A stretch of DNA of 64,000 bases from Methylohalomonas lacus (GCF_024808875.1 NZ_JANUCT010000001.1:186001-250000); one strand, 5' to 3'. Positions 27,677 through 39,287 are shown, counted from the stretch's first letter. Notes: a model not told the origin generated them from the sequence alone. Translations and numbers: made by a program.

Positions 27677-28473
27677 TGAACGCGGTTCTGGCTGGCGTGA
27701 TCGGCTTCATTCGTTACCTGGGACGCTTCGGCCTCGGTTTCTTCGAGCGCCTCGGCCGCGCGCACCTGTTCCTGATCAGCCTGCTGCTGGCGCTGCCGGC
27801 CGTGCTGGCGCGCTTCCGGCTGACGGTCGTACAGATGTACTCGGTCGGCTTTCTGTCACTGGTAATCATTGTCGTATCCGGACTGTTCGTCGGCATGGTG
27901 CTGGGGCTGCAGGGCTACAATACTCTGGTTGATTTCGGCGCCGAGGAATCGCTGGGCGTACTGGTGGCACTGTCGCTGGTGCGTGAGCTGGGTCCGGTCG
28001 TCTCGGCACTGTTGTTCGCCGGGCGGGCGGGTTCGGCGCTGACCGCCGAAATCGGCCTGATGAAGGCGACCGAACAGCTATCGGCAATGGAAATGATGGC
28101 CGTGGACCCGTTCCGGCGTGTGCTCGGCCCACGCTTTCTCGCCGGCTTCATATCCATGCCGTTGCTGGCGGCCATGTTCAGTGCTGTCGGCATCATCGGT
28201 GGCTACTTCGTCGGTGTCGGCCTGCTGGGTGTGGATACCGGTGCGTTCTGGGCGCAGATGCAGTCGGCCGTCGGTGTGCGCGAGGACATCATGAACGGCG
28301 TTATCAAGAGCATTGTCTTTGGTTTTGCCGTGACCTGGATCGCCGTGTTCGAGGGCTATGACACGATTCCGACCTCGGAAGGCATCAGCCGGGCGACCAC
28401 GCGAACGGTGGTCAATTCCAGCCTCGCCGTGCTCGGGCTGGATTTCATCCTCACGGCACTGATGTTCAATTAA
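27673..28473 (+). CDS. mlaE: Mla lipid transport permease
   Basis: 266 residues. MlaE (DUF140/YrbE) permease with five or so TM helices; conserved [19 protein letters not shown] and [20 protein letters not shown] coupling region, and [17 protein letters not shown]. Starts with ATGATG overlapping mlaF (ATGA). Operates with MlaF, MlaD and MlaB. Confidence 0.96.
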   Translation: MMNAVLAGVIGFIRYLGRFGLGFFERLGRAHLFLISLLLALPAVLARFRLTVVQMYSVGFLSLVIIVVSGLFVGMVLGLQGYNTLVDFGAEESLGVLVALSLVRELGPVVSALLFAGRAGSALTAEIGLMKATEQLSAMEMMAVDPFRRVLGPRFLAGFISMPLLAAMFSAVGIIGGYFVGVGLLGVDTGAFWAQMQSAVGVREDIMNGVIKSIVFGFAVTWIAVFEGYDTIPTSEGISRATTRTVVNSSLAVLGLDFILTALMFN

Positions 28474-28568
28474 TGGGTCTGCTGTGGCGTATAATGATTA
28501 TTCCGGATGGTCCCGTTTACTGCGATAGATCGACTGCGACGCCAGCGTCGTAAGACAGAGAGAAAGCT

Positions 28569-29069
28569 ATGCTGCAATCGAAAACGATAGAGATCATCGT
28601 CGGCATCTTCGTGCTGCTGGGCCTGGCCGCCCTGCTGATGCTGTCGATGAAGGTAAGCAATATCGGCGGTCCGGGCGAGGGCTCCGGCTACAAGATCGAG
28701 GCCGAGTTCCTGAACATTGGCGGTCTCAAGACCCGTGCGCCGGTAAAAATGGCCGGCGTGACCATCGGCCGGGTGCATGGCATCAGTATCGATGAGGATA
28801 CCTATAACGCCGTTGTGGTCATGAATATCAGTAATGATTACAAGAATATACCGATGGACACCTCGGCCAGCATCTATACTGCCGGTCTGTTGGGCGAGCA
28901 ATATATCAGCCTGCAGCCGGGCGGTTCGGAAACCTATCTGGCTGAAGGTGACCAAATACAGATAACGTCTGACGCGGTGGTGCTCGAGGAGATCATCGGT
29001 CAGTTCATGTACAACCAGGCCGCCGGCGGTAACGAGGATGGCGGCAATGGCGGTGGCCTGGATTTCTAG
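28569..29069 (+). CDS. mlaD: Mla periplasmic substrate-binding subunit (MCE domain)
   Basis: 166 residues. One N-terminal TM helix (IIVGIFVLLGLAALLMLSM), then a single MCE domain with GLKTRAPVKMAGVTIGRV and LLGEQYISLQPGG. MlaD forms a hexameric ring receiving lipid from MlaC and MlaE. The 95-base gap after mlaE contains TATAAT at 28490-28495, a possible internal promoter without a good -35. Confidence 0.95.
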   Translation: MLQSKTIEIIVGIFVLLGLAALLMLSMKVSNIGGPGEGSGYKIEAEFLNIGGLKTRAPVKMAGVTIGRVHGISIDEDTYNAVVVMNISNDYKNIPMDTSASIYTAGLLGEQYISLQPGGSETYLAEGDQIQITSDAVVLEEIIGQFMYNQAAGGNEDGGNGGGLDF

Positions 29070-29097
29070 ACGGCCAGGCCGCGCAGGAGGAAGAATA

Positions 29098-29739
29098 ATG
29101 AGTTTGATGAGGTTGAGTCCGGTTTCAGTCTTACTGGCATTGTCGCTATTGCTGGCGCCCGTGGGGGCGATCGCGCACCCGGCCGGCGAAGTGGTCAAGG
29201 ACACCGCCGATGAAGTGCTGGAACGATTGCGTGCCGAAAAGGAGAAACTCGAGCAGGACAGCGACCAGATCTACGCGCTGGTGTATGAAATGATCATCCC
29301 GCATTTCGACTTCGAGGGCATGTCAAAGTGGGTGCTCGGTCGCAACTGGCGCCAGGCCAGCGAAGAACAGCGCGAACAGTTCACCAAGGAATTCCAGACC
29401 CTGCTGGTGCGCACCTACGCCAAGGCTCTGCTGGAATACTCCGACGAGGAGATCAAGTACTCGCCGGTGCAGAAAAAGGAAGGTGCCAAGCTGGTCAAGG
29501 TGCAGACCGAGGTCAAGCAGTCGAGCTCGTCGAACATCCCGATCAACTACACCATGCACCAGGTTGATGGCGAGTGGAAAGTGGTCGACGTATCGGTCAA
29601 TGGAGTGAGCCTGGTGTCGACCTACCGCGGCTCGTTCGCCTCGGAAGTGCGGCGTGATGGCATGGAAGGCCTGCTGGAGAAACTCGCCAAGCGTAATGCC
29701 GGTTCCAATGCCGCGGTCGAGGCGCACGAGTCCGAATGA
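29098..29739 (+). CDS. mlaC: Mla periplasmic lipid carrier
   Basis: 213 residues from ATG 29098 with an AGGAGG site. Signal peptide ending near AIAHPAG. MlaC (Tol-Tic/ABC toluene tolerance) signature: PHFDFEGMSKWVLGRNWRQA, EEQREQFTKEFQTLLVRTYA and the C-terminal YRGSFASEVRRDGMEGLLEK. Shuttles phospholipid between outer-membrane MlaA and inner-membrane MlaFEDB. Overlaps mlaB start by 4 bases. Confidence 0.95.
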   Translation: MSLMRLSPVSVLLALSLLLAPVGAIAHPAGEVVKDTADEVLERLRAEKEKLEQDSDQIYALVYEMIIPHFDFEGMSKWVLGRNWRQASEEQREQFTKEFQTLLVRTYAKALLEYSDEEIKYSPVQKKEGAKLVKVQTEVKQSSSSNIPINYTMHQVDGEWKVVDVSVNGVSLVSTYRGSFASEVRRDGMEGLLEKLAKRNAGSNAAVEAHESE

Positions 29740-30032
29740 GCGACGCGGTGCTGCATACGGCGACCGGCGACACGTGGAAGGTCGAGGGTGACCTGAATTA
29801 CGCCACCAGTGCCCGGCTCCATGAGTCGGCGCGTGCCGCCATGGCCGAACAGTTGCCCGGCAGCGTCGACCTGGCTGCTGTCGAGCGGGTGGACAGTGCC
29901 GGCGTGGCGCTGATGATCGACTGGATCCGCGCGGCCCGTGCCCGCCAGCAGAATCTGACACTGCATAACGTGCCGGAGCATATGCGGCGGATCGCCGATC
30001 TTTGCGGCGTCGCTCACCTGTTCAAGAGTTGA
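29736..30032 (+). CDS. mlaB: Mla STAS-domain subunit
   Basis: 98 residues. Short STAS domain with the family core DLAAVERVDSAGVALMIDWI, which in MlaB binds the ATPase MlaF. ATG overlaps the mlaC stop (ATGA). Ends the mla operon. Confidence 0.92.
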   Translation: MSDAVLHTATGDTWKVEGDLNYATSARLHESARAAMAEQLPGSVDLAAVERVDSAGVALMIDWIRAARARQQNLTLHNVPEHMRRIADLCGVAHLFKS

Positions 30033-30175
30033 AGCGGGCTGCCACTCGGATCACGGTCCGCGTGATTCCCCGGTAATCATTCCCGCCAATCCGTGCGATA
30101 ATTCGCGCCCTGACGCCGCTACTGGCCAGCGCCGGTAGCGGCGATAGTCCTATTTCAATTCCGTGGTACCTAGTT

Positions 30176-30433
30176 ATGATGCAGCCAGAGACGATCAAAC
30201 AGTTGATAGAAGCCGGCATCGCTGACAGCGAAGCCATCGTCCAGGGTGACGACGGCACGCACTTCGAGGCGATCATCGTCAGCGACGCGTTCGCCGGCAA
30301 GGGCCCGGTACAACAGCATCAGCTGGTTTACCAGGCACTGGGCTCGAAAATGGGCAACGAGATCCACGCCCTGTCGATCCAGACCTATACGCCCGAGCAG
30401 TGGGCCGAGGTACGCGAACTGCGCGGCTTGTAA
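30176..30433 (+). CDS. ibaG: BolA-family protein IbaG
   Basis: 85 residues. BolA-like: the class II fold with the DGTHFEAIIVSDAFAGKGPV loop and conserved His in QQHQLVYQALG. IbaG works with monothiol glutaredoxins in Fe-S handling and is often found beside mlaB and murA, as here. ATGATG start at 30176/30179 leaves start ambiguous by one codon. Confidence 0.92.
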   Translation: MMQPETIKQLIEAGIADSEAIVQGDDGTHFEAIIVSDAFAGKGPVQQHQLVYQALGSKMGNEIHALSIQTYTPEQWAEVRELRGL

Positions 30434-30480
30434 GAACCGGTGGCGTAGCGGACAACGCCGCCACACTAACGTCCCGATAA

Positions 30481-31746
<1,266 letters not shown>

Positions 31747-31765
31747 GTCGCTTGCGGGATTCGCC

Positions 31766-32407
31766 ATGAACGATATGTTGACCATTGCCATGTCCAAGGG
31801 CCGTATCTTCGAGCAGGCGATGCCGCTGCTGGCGCGCGCCGGTATCGAGGCGGCCGAGGACCCGGACAAGTCGCGCAAGCTGGTTTTGCCGACCAGCGAT
31901 CCGCAGGTGCGGTTGCTGATCATCCGCGCCAGCGATGTGCCGACCTATGTCGAGCACGGCGCCGCCGACGTCGGCGTGGCCGGCAAGGACGTGCTGCTCG
32001 AGCACGACGGTGACGGCCTGTACGAACCGCTGGACCTGAAGATCGCCCGCTGTCGACTGATGCTCGCCGGCCGCGCCGGCGACACGACGCCGCTGCACGA
32101 TCACATGCGCATCGCTACCAAGTACGTGCAGACCACGCGCCGTTACTTTGCCGCGCGCGGCCTGCAGGTCGAGACGATCAAACTGTACGGCTCGATGGAA
32201 CTGGCGCCGCTGATGGGACTGGCGGATCGCATCGTCGATCTGGTCGATACCGGCAATACCCTGAAGGCGAACGGCCTCGAGGCGACCGAGACGATCGCCG
32301 AGATCAGCTCGCGCCTGATCGTCAACAAGGCGGCGCTGAAGATGAAATCGGCGCGCGTCAAGCCGCTGCTGCAGCAGCTGGACGCGATCGTTTCGGCAGA
32401 TAACTGA
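31766..32407 (+). CDS. hisG: ATP phosphoribosyltransferase, short form (catalytic)
   Basis: 213 residues from ATG 31766. First step of histidine synthesis. [19 protein letters not shown] opens the protein, with [13 protein letters not shown] and [16 protein letters not shown] being the PRPP-binding loop. It lacks the C-terminal regulatory ACT-like domain (~80 residues), so it is the HisG-S form that requires HisZ; no hisZ lies in this window. Confidence 0.96.
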   Translation: MNDMLTIAMSKGRIFEQAMPLLARAGIEAAEDPDKSRKLVLPTSDPQVRLLIIRASDVPTYVEHGAADVGVAGKDVLLEHDGDGLYEPLDLKIARCRLMLAGRAGDTTPLHDHMRIATKYVQTTRRYFAARGLQVETIKLYGSMELAPLMGLADRIVDLVDTGNTLKANGLEATETIAEISSRLIVNKAALKMKSARVKPLLQQLDAIVSADN

Positions 32408-32410
32408 AGT

Positions 32411-32440
32411 CCGCAAATACACGCGAATCAACGCGAATGA
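32411..32440 (+). repeat. Intergenic ACGCGAAT-type repeat copy
   Basis: Contains ACGCGAATCA followed by ACGCGAATGA, resembling the ~30-base inverted copies at 34931-34958 and 35272-35299. It lies between hisG and hisD and is followed by TATAAA at 32451-32456. Confidence 0.5.
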
Positions 32441-32513
32441 ATGAATGGGGTATAAAAGTCGGCAGTAATTCGCAGATAGCCGAGAGCAACACGAGCCAGA
32501 CAGGACGAACGGC

Positions 32514-33818
32514 ATGACCAGTCACAGCATCAACCGACTCGCCCACGACGATCACGATTTTGACGTCCGCCTCGAGGCCATTCTCGAGCGCAGCGAGGGC
32601 AATGACCCGGCCATCGAGGGGCGCGTGCGCGAGATCATCGCCGGCGTGCGCGAGCGCGGCGACGATGCCCTGCTCGAGTACACCAATCGCTACGACCGGC
32701 GCCAGGCGCAGTTGGCCGACCTGACGATCCCGCAGGCGGCGCTGACCGCGGCACTGGACGGTCTCGATGCCGAACTGCGCGCCGCCCTGCAGGATGCCGC
32801 CGACCGCGTGCGCCGCTACCACGAAAAGCAGGTCCAGCAGTCATGGCGCTACGTCGACGACGACGGCATCGAGCTCGGCCAGCAGGTGACGCCGCTGGAC
32901 CGCGCCGGTGTCTACGTGCCCGGCGGCAAGGCGGCGTATCCGTCGTCGGTGCTGATGAACGTGATCCCGGCGCGCGTCGCCGGCGTCGGCGAGGTGGTCA
33001 TGGTGGTGCCAACCCCGGACGACCAGCGCAACCCGCTGGTACTGGCGGCGGCGGCCATCGCCGGCGTCGACCGGGTGTTTGCCATCGGCGGCGCCCAGGC
33101 GGTGGCGGCGCTGGCCTACGGCACGGAACTCGTGCCCCGGGTCGACAAGATCGTCGGCCCGGGCAACGCCTACGTCGCCATGGCCAAGCGGCTGGTGTTC
33201 GGCCGCGTCGGCATCGACATGATCGCCGGTCCCTCGGAAGTGCTGATCGTCGCCGATGCCAGCGCCGATCCCGACTGGGTGGCGATGGATCTGTTTGCCC
33301 AGGCGGAGCACGACGAACTGGCGTCGGCGATCCTGATCACCGCCGACGCCGATTTTGCCGAGCGCGTCGCCGCCAGCATCGAGCGCCTGCTGCCGGAGAT
33401 GGAACGCGCCGAAATCATTGCCACGGCGTTGCGCGACAACGGCGCGATTGTCACGGTGGCGGACGCAGACGCGGCGGCGGCGCTGGTCAACCGCATGGCG
33501 CCGGAACACCTGGAACTGGCGCTGGCTGATCCGGAAGCATTCCTGCCGCGGGTGCGCCATGCCGGTGCAATCTTTCTCGGCCATTACAGCGCCGAGTCGC
33601 TGGGCGACTACTGTGCCGGCCCGAACCACGTCCTGCCGACCTCGCGCACGGCACGGTTTTCCTCGCCGCTGGGCGTTTACGACTTCCAGAAGCGCTCGTC
33701 GATCATCGGCTGCAACGCCGCCGGGGCCGATAAGCTGGCGCAGACAGCGTCGGTTCTGGCACGCGGCGAGGGCCTGACGGCGCACGCGCGCTCGGCCGAG
33801 TACCGGCGCAAGCCGTAA
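32514..33818 (+). CDS. hisD: Histidinol dehydrogenase
   Basis: 434 residues. Catalyses the last two oxidations to histidine with zinc and [23 protein letters not shown] and [30 protein letters not shown] and [11 protein letters not shown] all match HisD. Glu and His near [10 protein letters not shown] are catalytic or zinc-binding. Located in the hisG-hisD-hisC cluster. Confidence 0.98.
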   Translation: MTSHSINRLAHDDHDFDVRLEAILERSEGNDPAIEGRVREIIAGVRERGDDALLEYTNRYDRRQAQLADLTIPQAALTAALDGLDAELRAALQDAADRVRRYHEKQVQQSWRYVDDDGIELGQQVTPLDRAGVYVPGGKAAYPSSVLMNVIPARVAGVGEVVMVVPTPDDQRNPLVLAAAAIAGVDRVFAIGGAQAVAALAYGTELVPRVDKIVGPGNAYVAMAKRLVFGRVGIDMIAGPSEVLIVADASADPDWVAMDLFAQAEHDELASAILITADADFAERVAASIERLLPEMERAEIIATALRDNGAIVTVADADAAAALVNRMAPEHLELALADPEAFLPRVRHAGAIFLGHYSAESLGDYCAGPNHVLPTSRTARFSSPLGVYDFQKRSSIIGCNAAGADKLAQTASVLARGEGLTAHARSAEYRRKP

Positions 33819-33841
33819 CCGGGCGGCCGGACCGGCCAATA

Positions 33842-34915
33842 ATGATGAACGACCGCCTACAACGCATCATCCGCCCGCAGACGCTGGCCGCCAGCGCCTA
33901 TCAGGTGCATGACGCCGGCGATCGCATCAAGCTCGATGCGATGGAAAACCCGTACCCGGTGCCTGCGGCACTGCGCGCCGAACTGGCCTCGCTGCTGAGT
34001 GCGGCGCCGCTGAACCGTTACCCCGACCCGCAGGCCCGGCGGCTGAAGGCGCGTATCCGCGCCAGCTTCGGTCTGGCCGCCGACCAGCCGCTATTGCTGG
34101 GCAACGGTTCCGATGAACTGATCCAGATCATTGCCCAGGCTGTTGCCGGTCCGGACGTCACGCTGCTGGCGCCGGAGCCCGGCTTCGCCATGTACCGGTT
34201 GATCGCCGCCGCCACCGGCAGCCGTTATGCCGGTGTCGATCTGAACGCCGCTGACTTCTCCCTTGATATCGACGCCATGCTGGCGGCGATCGAACGTGAA
34301 CGGCCGGCGGTGGTATTTCTCGCCTGGCCGAACAACCCGACCGGCAATCGCTTCGATCTGAACGCCGTGCGCCGGGTCATCGAAGCGGCGCCCGGCATCG
34401 TCGTCATCGACGAGGCTTACCACGCTTTCGCCGGCAACAGCTGCGTCGATCTGCTGGCCGAGTACGCGCACCTGATCGTGTTGCGGACACTGTCGAAGCT
34501 CGGCCTGGCGGGGCTGCGCATCGGCTTCATGGCCGCCGCCGGCGACTGGATCGAGCAGTTCGACAAGCAGCGCCTGCCCTATAACCTGGGCACGCTGAAC
34601 CAGCTTGCCGCCGATGCCATCCTCGCCCGGCACGAATTGCTGGATGAACAGGTCGCGGCGATTCTCGCCGAACGCGAGCGCCTGCACACGGCACTGCAGG
34701 CACTGAGCGGGGTGCAGGTCTGGCCCAGCGACGCCAACTTCCTGCTGTTTCGCGTAACCGACGCCGACCGGGTCTACGCCGGTTTGCTTGAGCGGGGTGT
34801 GCTCATCAAGAAGCTGCACGGCAGCCATGCGCTACTCGACAATTGCCTGCGGGTCACGGTGGGTACGCCGGAGGAGAATGATGCGTTTCTGGAAGCGTTG
34901 CGCACCAGCCTTTGA
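33842..34915 (+). CDS. hisC: Histidinol-phosphate aminotransferase
   Basis: 357 residues. PLP-dependent class I/II aminotransferase. MENPYPVP, NPTGNRFDL, VIDEAYHAFAG and TLSKLGLAGLRIGFM, the last containing the PLP Lys near residue 220, identify HisC. The ATG at 33842 (with ATGATG) lies 23 bases after hisD. Confidence 0.97.
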   Translation: MMNDRLQRIIRPQTLAASAYQVHDAGDRIKLDAMENPYPVPAALRAELASLLSAAPLNRYPDPQARRLKARIRASFGLAADQPLLLGNGSDELIQIIAQAVAGPDVTLLAPEPGFAMYRLIAAATGSRYAGVDLNAADFSLDIDAMLAAIERERPAVVFLAWPNNPTGNRFDLNAVRRVIEAAPGIVVIDEAYHAFAGNSCVDLLAEYAHLIVLRTLSKLGLAGLRIGFMAAAGDWIEQFDKQRLPYNLGTLNQLAADAILARHELLDEQVAAILAERERLHTALQALSGVQVWPSDANFLLFRVTDADRVYAGLLERGVLIKKLHGSHALLDNCLRVTVGTPEENDAFLEALRTSL

Positions 34916-34977
34916 TTGGATGTTAAGGAAACCGCCAATGAACGCGAATTAACGCCAATAAAGAAAGGATGCCATTG

Positions 34978-35060
34978 GTAGGAGCGGCGACCCCGCCGCG
35001 AAAAGTTTGAATGTCACGCCGTAACCGGCCGCCTGTTCGGCCCGGGGTCGGGCCTCCTAC
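34978..35060. repeat. REP-like palindromic hairpin
   Basis: Starts GTAGGAGCGGCGACCCCGCC and ends GGGTCGGGCCTCCTAC; the ends GTAGGAG / CTCCTAC pair. GTAGGAGCGGC is the usual head of REP elements in Xanthomonadales and related gammaproteobacteria. No transposase is near. Confidence 0.65.
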
Positions 35061-35124
35061 GGTGTGGTTGCTTAGTGATTGTCGATGCCTACCCTAGCGG
35101 AAGCGCCATCTTCATTCCTTCCTC

Positions 35125-35142
35125 TTTTTTTTTTGGGGGGGG
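35125..35142 (+). repeat. T10G8 homopolymer run
   Basis: Ten Ts followed by eight Gs in a non-coding stretch. Such runs slip during replication; no adjacent start codon makes phase variation likely. Confidence 0.6.
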
Positions 35143-35331
35143 TACGGATGGGGTGAATGAAATATACCCGATATATACGGTCCCCATCTGAAAGCCGCGA
35201 CGCCTCCGGCGCGTGTTTCGCCGGCTGAAGTCGATGCCTACACAGAAATATTCAAAATGGAGTATTTACGGTTTGCGTTAATTCGCGTTTATTAGCGGTC
35301 TGAAACAGGTTGATTGGCCGCCCGTTTACAG

Positions 35332-36492
35332 CTAGCCGCGATCGAAGCTGGGCCGTTCGGCGACCTCGGGCTTGAATTCCATGACGTCCCAGCCGCGCAG
35401 CACCTCGAGGCTGATCTCGGTGCCGGGGTCGATGCTGGTGATGCGACGGATGGTCTCTTCCGGGCCGGTGACCGGCTCGTCGAGGATACTGATGATGATG
35501 TCGCCCGGCTGCAGGCCGACCTGGTCGGCGGGGCCGCCGGGCATGATGCCGGCGATGAGCACGCCGTTGTCGGCGATGTCCTCGGGGATCGAACCCGGCG
35601 GCGCGATCTGCGCCTCGATGCCGAGCCAGCCACGGGTCACGCGACCGTTCTCGATCAACTGTTTCATTACGTTGGTGGCAATATGCACCGGCGTGGCCAG
35701 GCCGATGCCCTGCGAACCGCCGGTATTGGAGATGATCGCGGTATTGATGCCGATCAGCTCGCCGCTGGCGTTGACCAGGGCGCCGCCGGAATTGCCCGGG
35801 TTGATGGCGGCGTCGGTCTGAATGAAGTCCTCGAAGGTGCTGATGCCGAGGCGCTTGCGGCCGGTGGCGCTAACGATGCCCTGGGTGACGGTTTGGCCGA
35901 AGCCATAGGGGTTGCCGATGGCGAGCACGACATCGCCGATGCGCAACCCGGTCGAGTCGGCGATGGTCAGGGCCGGCAGGTTGTCCAGTTTGACCTTGAG
36001 CACCGCCAGATCGGTGTCCGGATCGCTGCCGATGACGCGGGCGTTGGCCTGGCGGCCGTCGCGCAGGGTTACCTGTATTTCATCGGCCGTGCTGACCAGG
36101 TGGTTGTTGGTGAGAATATAGCCCTGGTCGTTGAGGATAACGCCGGAGCCGTAGTTGTCGTCGCGCTTGGCGCGCGGCTGTTCGGGCAGCTCGCCGCCGA
36201 GAAAGTCGCGCATCTGCGGGTCGTCCAGCAGCGGATTGTGCTCGACCGGGGTGATGGTGGTGGCGAGCACGTTGACCACGGCGGGTGCGGCTTTTTCCAC
36301 CGCCGCGTGGTATGAAGCCGGCCCCTGTGTGCTAGAATTGCCGGCTTTCGTCGCCGGGGTGGCGGATTTTTCGCCATCGTGGTTGTCGGCGGAGTCCAGC
36401 AGTTCCGGACGGATGATCAGGATCAGCACAGCGGCAATCAGGCCGATGAGTGCTGATTGCACAACGAACAGCAGTATTTTTTTGACACTCAT
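35332..36492 (-). CDS. degS: DegS/AlgW-like periplasmic serine protease
   Basis: 386 residues from ATG 36492. An N-terminal TM anchor (ILLFVVQSALIGLIAAVLIL) precedes a trypsin-like S1C domain with catalytic His (YILTNNHLVSTA), Asp (DPDTDLAVLKVK) and Ser (AAINPGNSGGALVN), and then one PDZ domain (about 280-370, with GVLIAGIMPGGPADQVG). One PDZ and an anchor fit DegS/AlgW, which trim the anti-sigma factor of the envelope stress response; DegQ is the alternative. It stands between hisC (convergent) and petA (divergent). Confidence 0.93.
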   Translation of the reverse strand: MSVKKILLFVVQSALIGLIAAVLILIIRPELLDSADNHDGEKSATPATKAGNSSTQGPASYHAAVEKAAPAVVNVLATTITPVEHNPLLDDPQMRDFLGGELPEQPRAKRDDNYGSGVILNDQGYILTNNHLVSTADEIQVTLRDGRQANARVIGSDPDTDLAVLKVKLDNLPALTIADSTGLRIGDVVLAIGNPYGFGQTVTQGIVSATGRKRLGISTFEDFIQTDAAINPGNSGGALVNASGELIGINTAIISNTGGSQGIGLATPVHIATNVMKQLIENGRVTRGWLGIEAQIAPPGSIPEDIADNGVLIAGIMPGGPADQVGLQPGDIIISILDEPVTGPEETIRRITSIDPGTEISLEVLRGWDVMEFKPEVAERPSFDRG

Positions 36493-36666
36493 TGGTCGCG
36501 ATCCGGTAACAGACTGGACATGTCCTGAGCCGTCGTCCCTGACGTGATCCGCGTGGTCGGACGGCCAATCAGCGCAATCTAACATGATATACTGCCGGCC
36601 GCAGATTCGGGCGACAATCCACTTTTACAGACTAAAAGCAGAAAGATATCGGGAGCGCGTTCATCC

Positions 36667-37263
36667 ATGTGTAGTGACGAAGTCAATCGCAAGCGGCGAA
36701 ACCTGATCGCGGCAACCACCGTGGTTGGCGGTGCTGGTGCTGCGGCGACGGCGGTGCCGTTTCTATCCTCCTGGCAGCCGAGCGCCCGCGCCCGGGCCAT
36801 CGGTGCACCGGTCGAGGTCGATATCAGTGACATGCAGCCGGGTGACCTCAAGCGGACCCAGTGGCAGGGCAAGCCGGTCTGGGTACTGCGCCGCGGCGAC
36901 GAAACCATCGATGAGCTGGCCCGTATCGAGGGCGAATTGCGTGATCCCGACTCCAGCGTCGAGCAGCAGCCCGCCTATGCCCGGAATGAATACCGTTCGC
37001 TGAAGCCGGAATACCTGGTCGTCGTCGGCCTGTGCACGCACCTGGGTTGCTCGCCTTCGTACAAGGCGCCGGACGAGGACAACGATTTCGGTGACGACTG
37101 GATCGGCGGCTTTTTCTGTCCCTGTCACGGCTCGCGCTTTGATATGGCCGGCCGCGTTTACAAGGGTGTACCAGCGCCGACCAATATGGTCGTGCCGCCA
37201 TACAAGTTCATCAGCGACAACCGTATTCTGATAGGCGAAGATTCCAGCGAGGGGGTGGCATGA
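36667..37263 (+). CDS. petA: Ubiquinol-cytochrome c reductase Rieske Fe-S subunit
   Basis: 198 residues. [17 protein letters not shown] forms the N-terminal anchor and looks like a Tat-type signal. The 2Fe-2S ligands are CTHLGC near residue 122 and CPCHGSRFD near residue 141, the disulfide Cys included. Subunit of the bc1 complex transferring electrons from ubiquinol. Overlaps petB by 4 bases (ATGA). A TATACT at 36588-36593 is a possible -10 element. Confidence 0.96.
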   Translation: MCSDEVNRKRRNLIAATTVVGGAGAAATAVPFLSSWQPSARARAIGAPVEVDISDMQPGDLKRTQWQGKPVWVLRRGDETIDELARIEGELRDPDSSVEQQPAYARNEYRSLKPEYLVVVGLCTHLGCSPSYKAPDEDNDFGDDWIGGFFCPCHGSRFDMAGRVYKGVPAPTNMVVPPYKFISDNRILIGEDSSEGVA

Positions 37264-38495
37264 GCCGGTTTGGCAAGGCAGTAGACAGTACCATCGGCTG
37301 GATTGACGCGCGCTTTCCGCTGATCAAGATGTGGAATGATCATCTGGCGCAGTATTATGCGCCGAAGAATTTCAATTTCTGGTATTACTTCGGATCGCTG
37401 GCGCTGCTGGTGCTGGTGCTGCAGTTTTTGACCGGCATTTGGCTGACCATGAATTACAAGCCGTCGGCGGAAAACGCGTTCGCCTCGGTCGAGTACATCA
37501 TGCGTGATGTTGAATGGGGCTGGCTTATACGGTACATGCACTCCACCGGGGCATCGGCGTTCTTTATCGTCGTCTACCTGCACATGTTCCGCGCCATGCT
37601 CTACGGCTCGTACAAGAAACCGCGCGAGCTGATCTGGATCCTCGGCATGTTCATCTATCTGTGCCTGATGGCTGAAGCGTTTTTTGGTTATCTGTTGCCG
37701 TGGGGGCAGATGTCCTACTGGGGCGCGCAGGTCATTATCTCGCTGTTTGGCGCGATACCGTTCATCGGCGAGGAACTCACGCTGTGGATACGCGGTGATT
37801 TCAATGTTTCCGATATCACCCTGAACCGCTTCTTTGCATTGCACGTCATCGCCCTGCCGTTGCTGCTGGTCGGGCTGGTATTCCTGCACATCATTGCGTT
37901 GCACGAGGTCGGTTCCAACAATCCCGACGGGGTCGAGATCAAGAACAAGAAGGATGCCAATGGTGTGCCGTTGGATGGCATCCGTTTCCATCCCTACTAC
38001 ACGGTCAAGGACATGGTCGGCATGGTGGTCTTTCTGATCCTCTTCGCCATGGTCGTATTCTTTGCGCCGGAGATGGGCGGTTATTTCCTTGAGCACGCCA
38101 ATTTCGAACCGGCGGATCCGCTGAAAACACCCGAGCATATCGCGCCGGTATGGTATTTCACGCCGTTTTACGCGATTTTGCGTGCGGTTCCGGACAAGCT
38201 GTTCGGCGTGCTCGCCATGGGCGCGGCGGTAATGCTGTTCTTTGCCTTGCCCTGGCTGGACAAGAGCCCGGTCAAGTCAATTCGCTACCGCGGCTGGAAA
38301 TACCGTGGCGCGCTGACGGCCTTCGCGATCAGCTTTGTTGCCCTGGGCTGGCTCGGACTGCAGGCGGCAACACCGACCTATACCTGGTTGGCGCGTTTCT
38401 TCGCCGTGGTGTACTTCGGTTTCTTCCTGTTGATGCCGTTTTATACCCGCAATGATAACGATAAAACTGTGCCGGAACGGGTGACCGACCGATGA
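37260..38495 (+). CDS. petB: Cytochrome b of the bc1 complex
   Basis: 411 residues, with eight or so TM helices. The four heme-ligand His are in [15 protein letters not shown] and [16 protein letters not shown], and the quinol site contains the [10 protein letters not shown]-like [14 protein letters not shown]. Contains both cytochrome b N- and C-terminal parts in one gene. Overlaps petA and petC by 4 bases each. Confidence 0.97.
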   Translation: MSRFGKAVDSTIGWIDARFPLIKMWNDHLAQYYAPKNFNFWYYFGSLALLVLVLQFLTGIWLTMNYKPSAENAFASVEYIMRDVEWGWLIRYMHSTGASAFFIVVYLHMFRAMLYGSYKKPRELIWILGMFIYLCLMAEAFFGYLLPWGQMSYWGAQVIISLFGAIPFIGEELTLWIRGDFNVSDITLNRFFALHVIALPLLLVGLVFLHIIALHEVGSNNPDGVEIKNKKDANGVPLDGIRFHPYYTVKDMVGMVVFLILFAMVVFFAPEMGGYFLEHANFEPADPLKTPEHIAPVWYFTPFYAILRAVPDKLFGVLAMGAAVMLFFALPWLDKSPVKSIRYRGWKYRGALTAFAISFVALGWLGLQAATPTYTWLARFFAVVYFGFFLLMPFYTRNDNDKTVPERVTDR

Positions 38496-39223
38496 TATGT
38501 TCTATGTTACGTTCAATTTCCGCCGTCAGCCTGTTGTTGCTCGCCGGCATTGCCAGCGCGGCCAGTGATGGCCCAATTTACCACGTCGACGTGGATATGG
38601 ATGACGAGGCTTCACTGCAGCGTGGCGCCCGGCTGTTTGTCAATTATTGCATGGGCTGCCATTCCGCCAAGTTCATGCGCTATAACCGCATGGCCGAAGA
38701 CCTCGGCATCCCGGAAACGGTGCTCGAGGACAACCTGATGTTCGGCACCGACAAGGTGGGGGAAACCATGCAGACGGCGATGCCGGCCGAGCAGGCGGAA
38801 GAATGGTTTGGTGTGGCACCGCCCGACCTGACCCTGACGGCACGTTCGCGTGGTGCTGACTGGATATACTCGTACCTGATGACGTTCTATCGCGACCCGG
38901 CCAGCTCGACCGGTTTCAACAACCTGCAATTCCCGGATGCCAGCATGCCGCATGTGCTGGCCGAGCTGCAGGGCATCAAGGCACCGGTTTACGAGGACGG
39001 TGACGACGAGCACATCGCGGGTCTGGAAACCGTCGTCGAGGGCAGTATGAGTGATGACGAGTACGCCCGCGCAATGCGCGATCTGGTCAATTTCATGGCG
39101 TACATCAGTGAGCCGGCACAGATGCAGCGCTACCAGATTGGTTTCTGGGTAATCTTCTACCTGCTGATCCTGCTGGGTGTGGTTTATGCACTGAAAAGGA
39201 ATTTCTGGCGGGATATCCACTGA
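38492..39223 (+). CDS. petC: Cytochrome c1
   Basis: 243 residues. Signal peptide (VSLLLLAGIASAASD), the heme motif CMGCH near residue 54, the Met ligand region in TAMPAEQAEEWFG, and a C-terminal TM helix (IGFWVIFYLLILLGVVYALK). Completes petABC. ATG at 38492 overlaps petB; a second ATG at 38504 is possible. Confidence 0.96.
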   Translation: MICSMLRSISAVSLLLLAGIASAASDGPIYHVDVDMDDEASLQRGARLFVNYCMGCHSAKFMRYNRMAEDLGIPETVLEDNLMFGTDKVGETMQTAMPAEQAEEWFGVAPPDLTLTARSRGADWIYSYLMTFYRDPASSTGFNNLQFPDASMPHVLAELQGIKAPVYEDGDDEHIAGLETVVEGSMSDDEYARAMRDLVNFMAYISEPAQMQRYQIGFWVIFYLLILLGVVYALKRNFWRDIH

Positions 39224-39287
39224 GCCGGTCTGGCCGTCGAACGGTGCCAACTGGTAAGGTGACAGACAATATGGAGGTAGTAACGAC

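Larger units (their letters stand above)
34931..35299. repeat. Inverted-repeat element with a REP-like hairpin
   Basis: Near-identical 28-base arms of ACCGCxAATxAACGCGAATT type lie at 34931-34958 and, inverted, at 35272-35299, bracketing ~310 bases. Within it is a REP-like hairpin at 34978-35060 whose ends are GTAGGAG and CTCCTAC, and a T10G8 run (35125-35142). The region between hisC and the degS-like gene is otherwise without genes. A third related sequence lies at 32411. Its role, such as transcription termination between convergent genes, is uncertain. Confidence 0.6.

Noticed and set aside
28465-28495. Promoter between mlaE and mlaD (TTCAAT / TATAAT)
   Set aside because: TATAAT is good but the -35 is poor and 19 bases away; not listed as a promoter.
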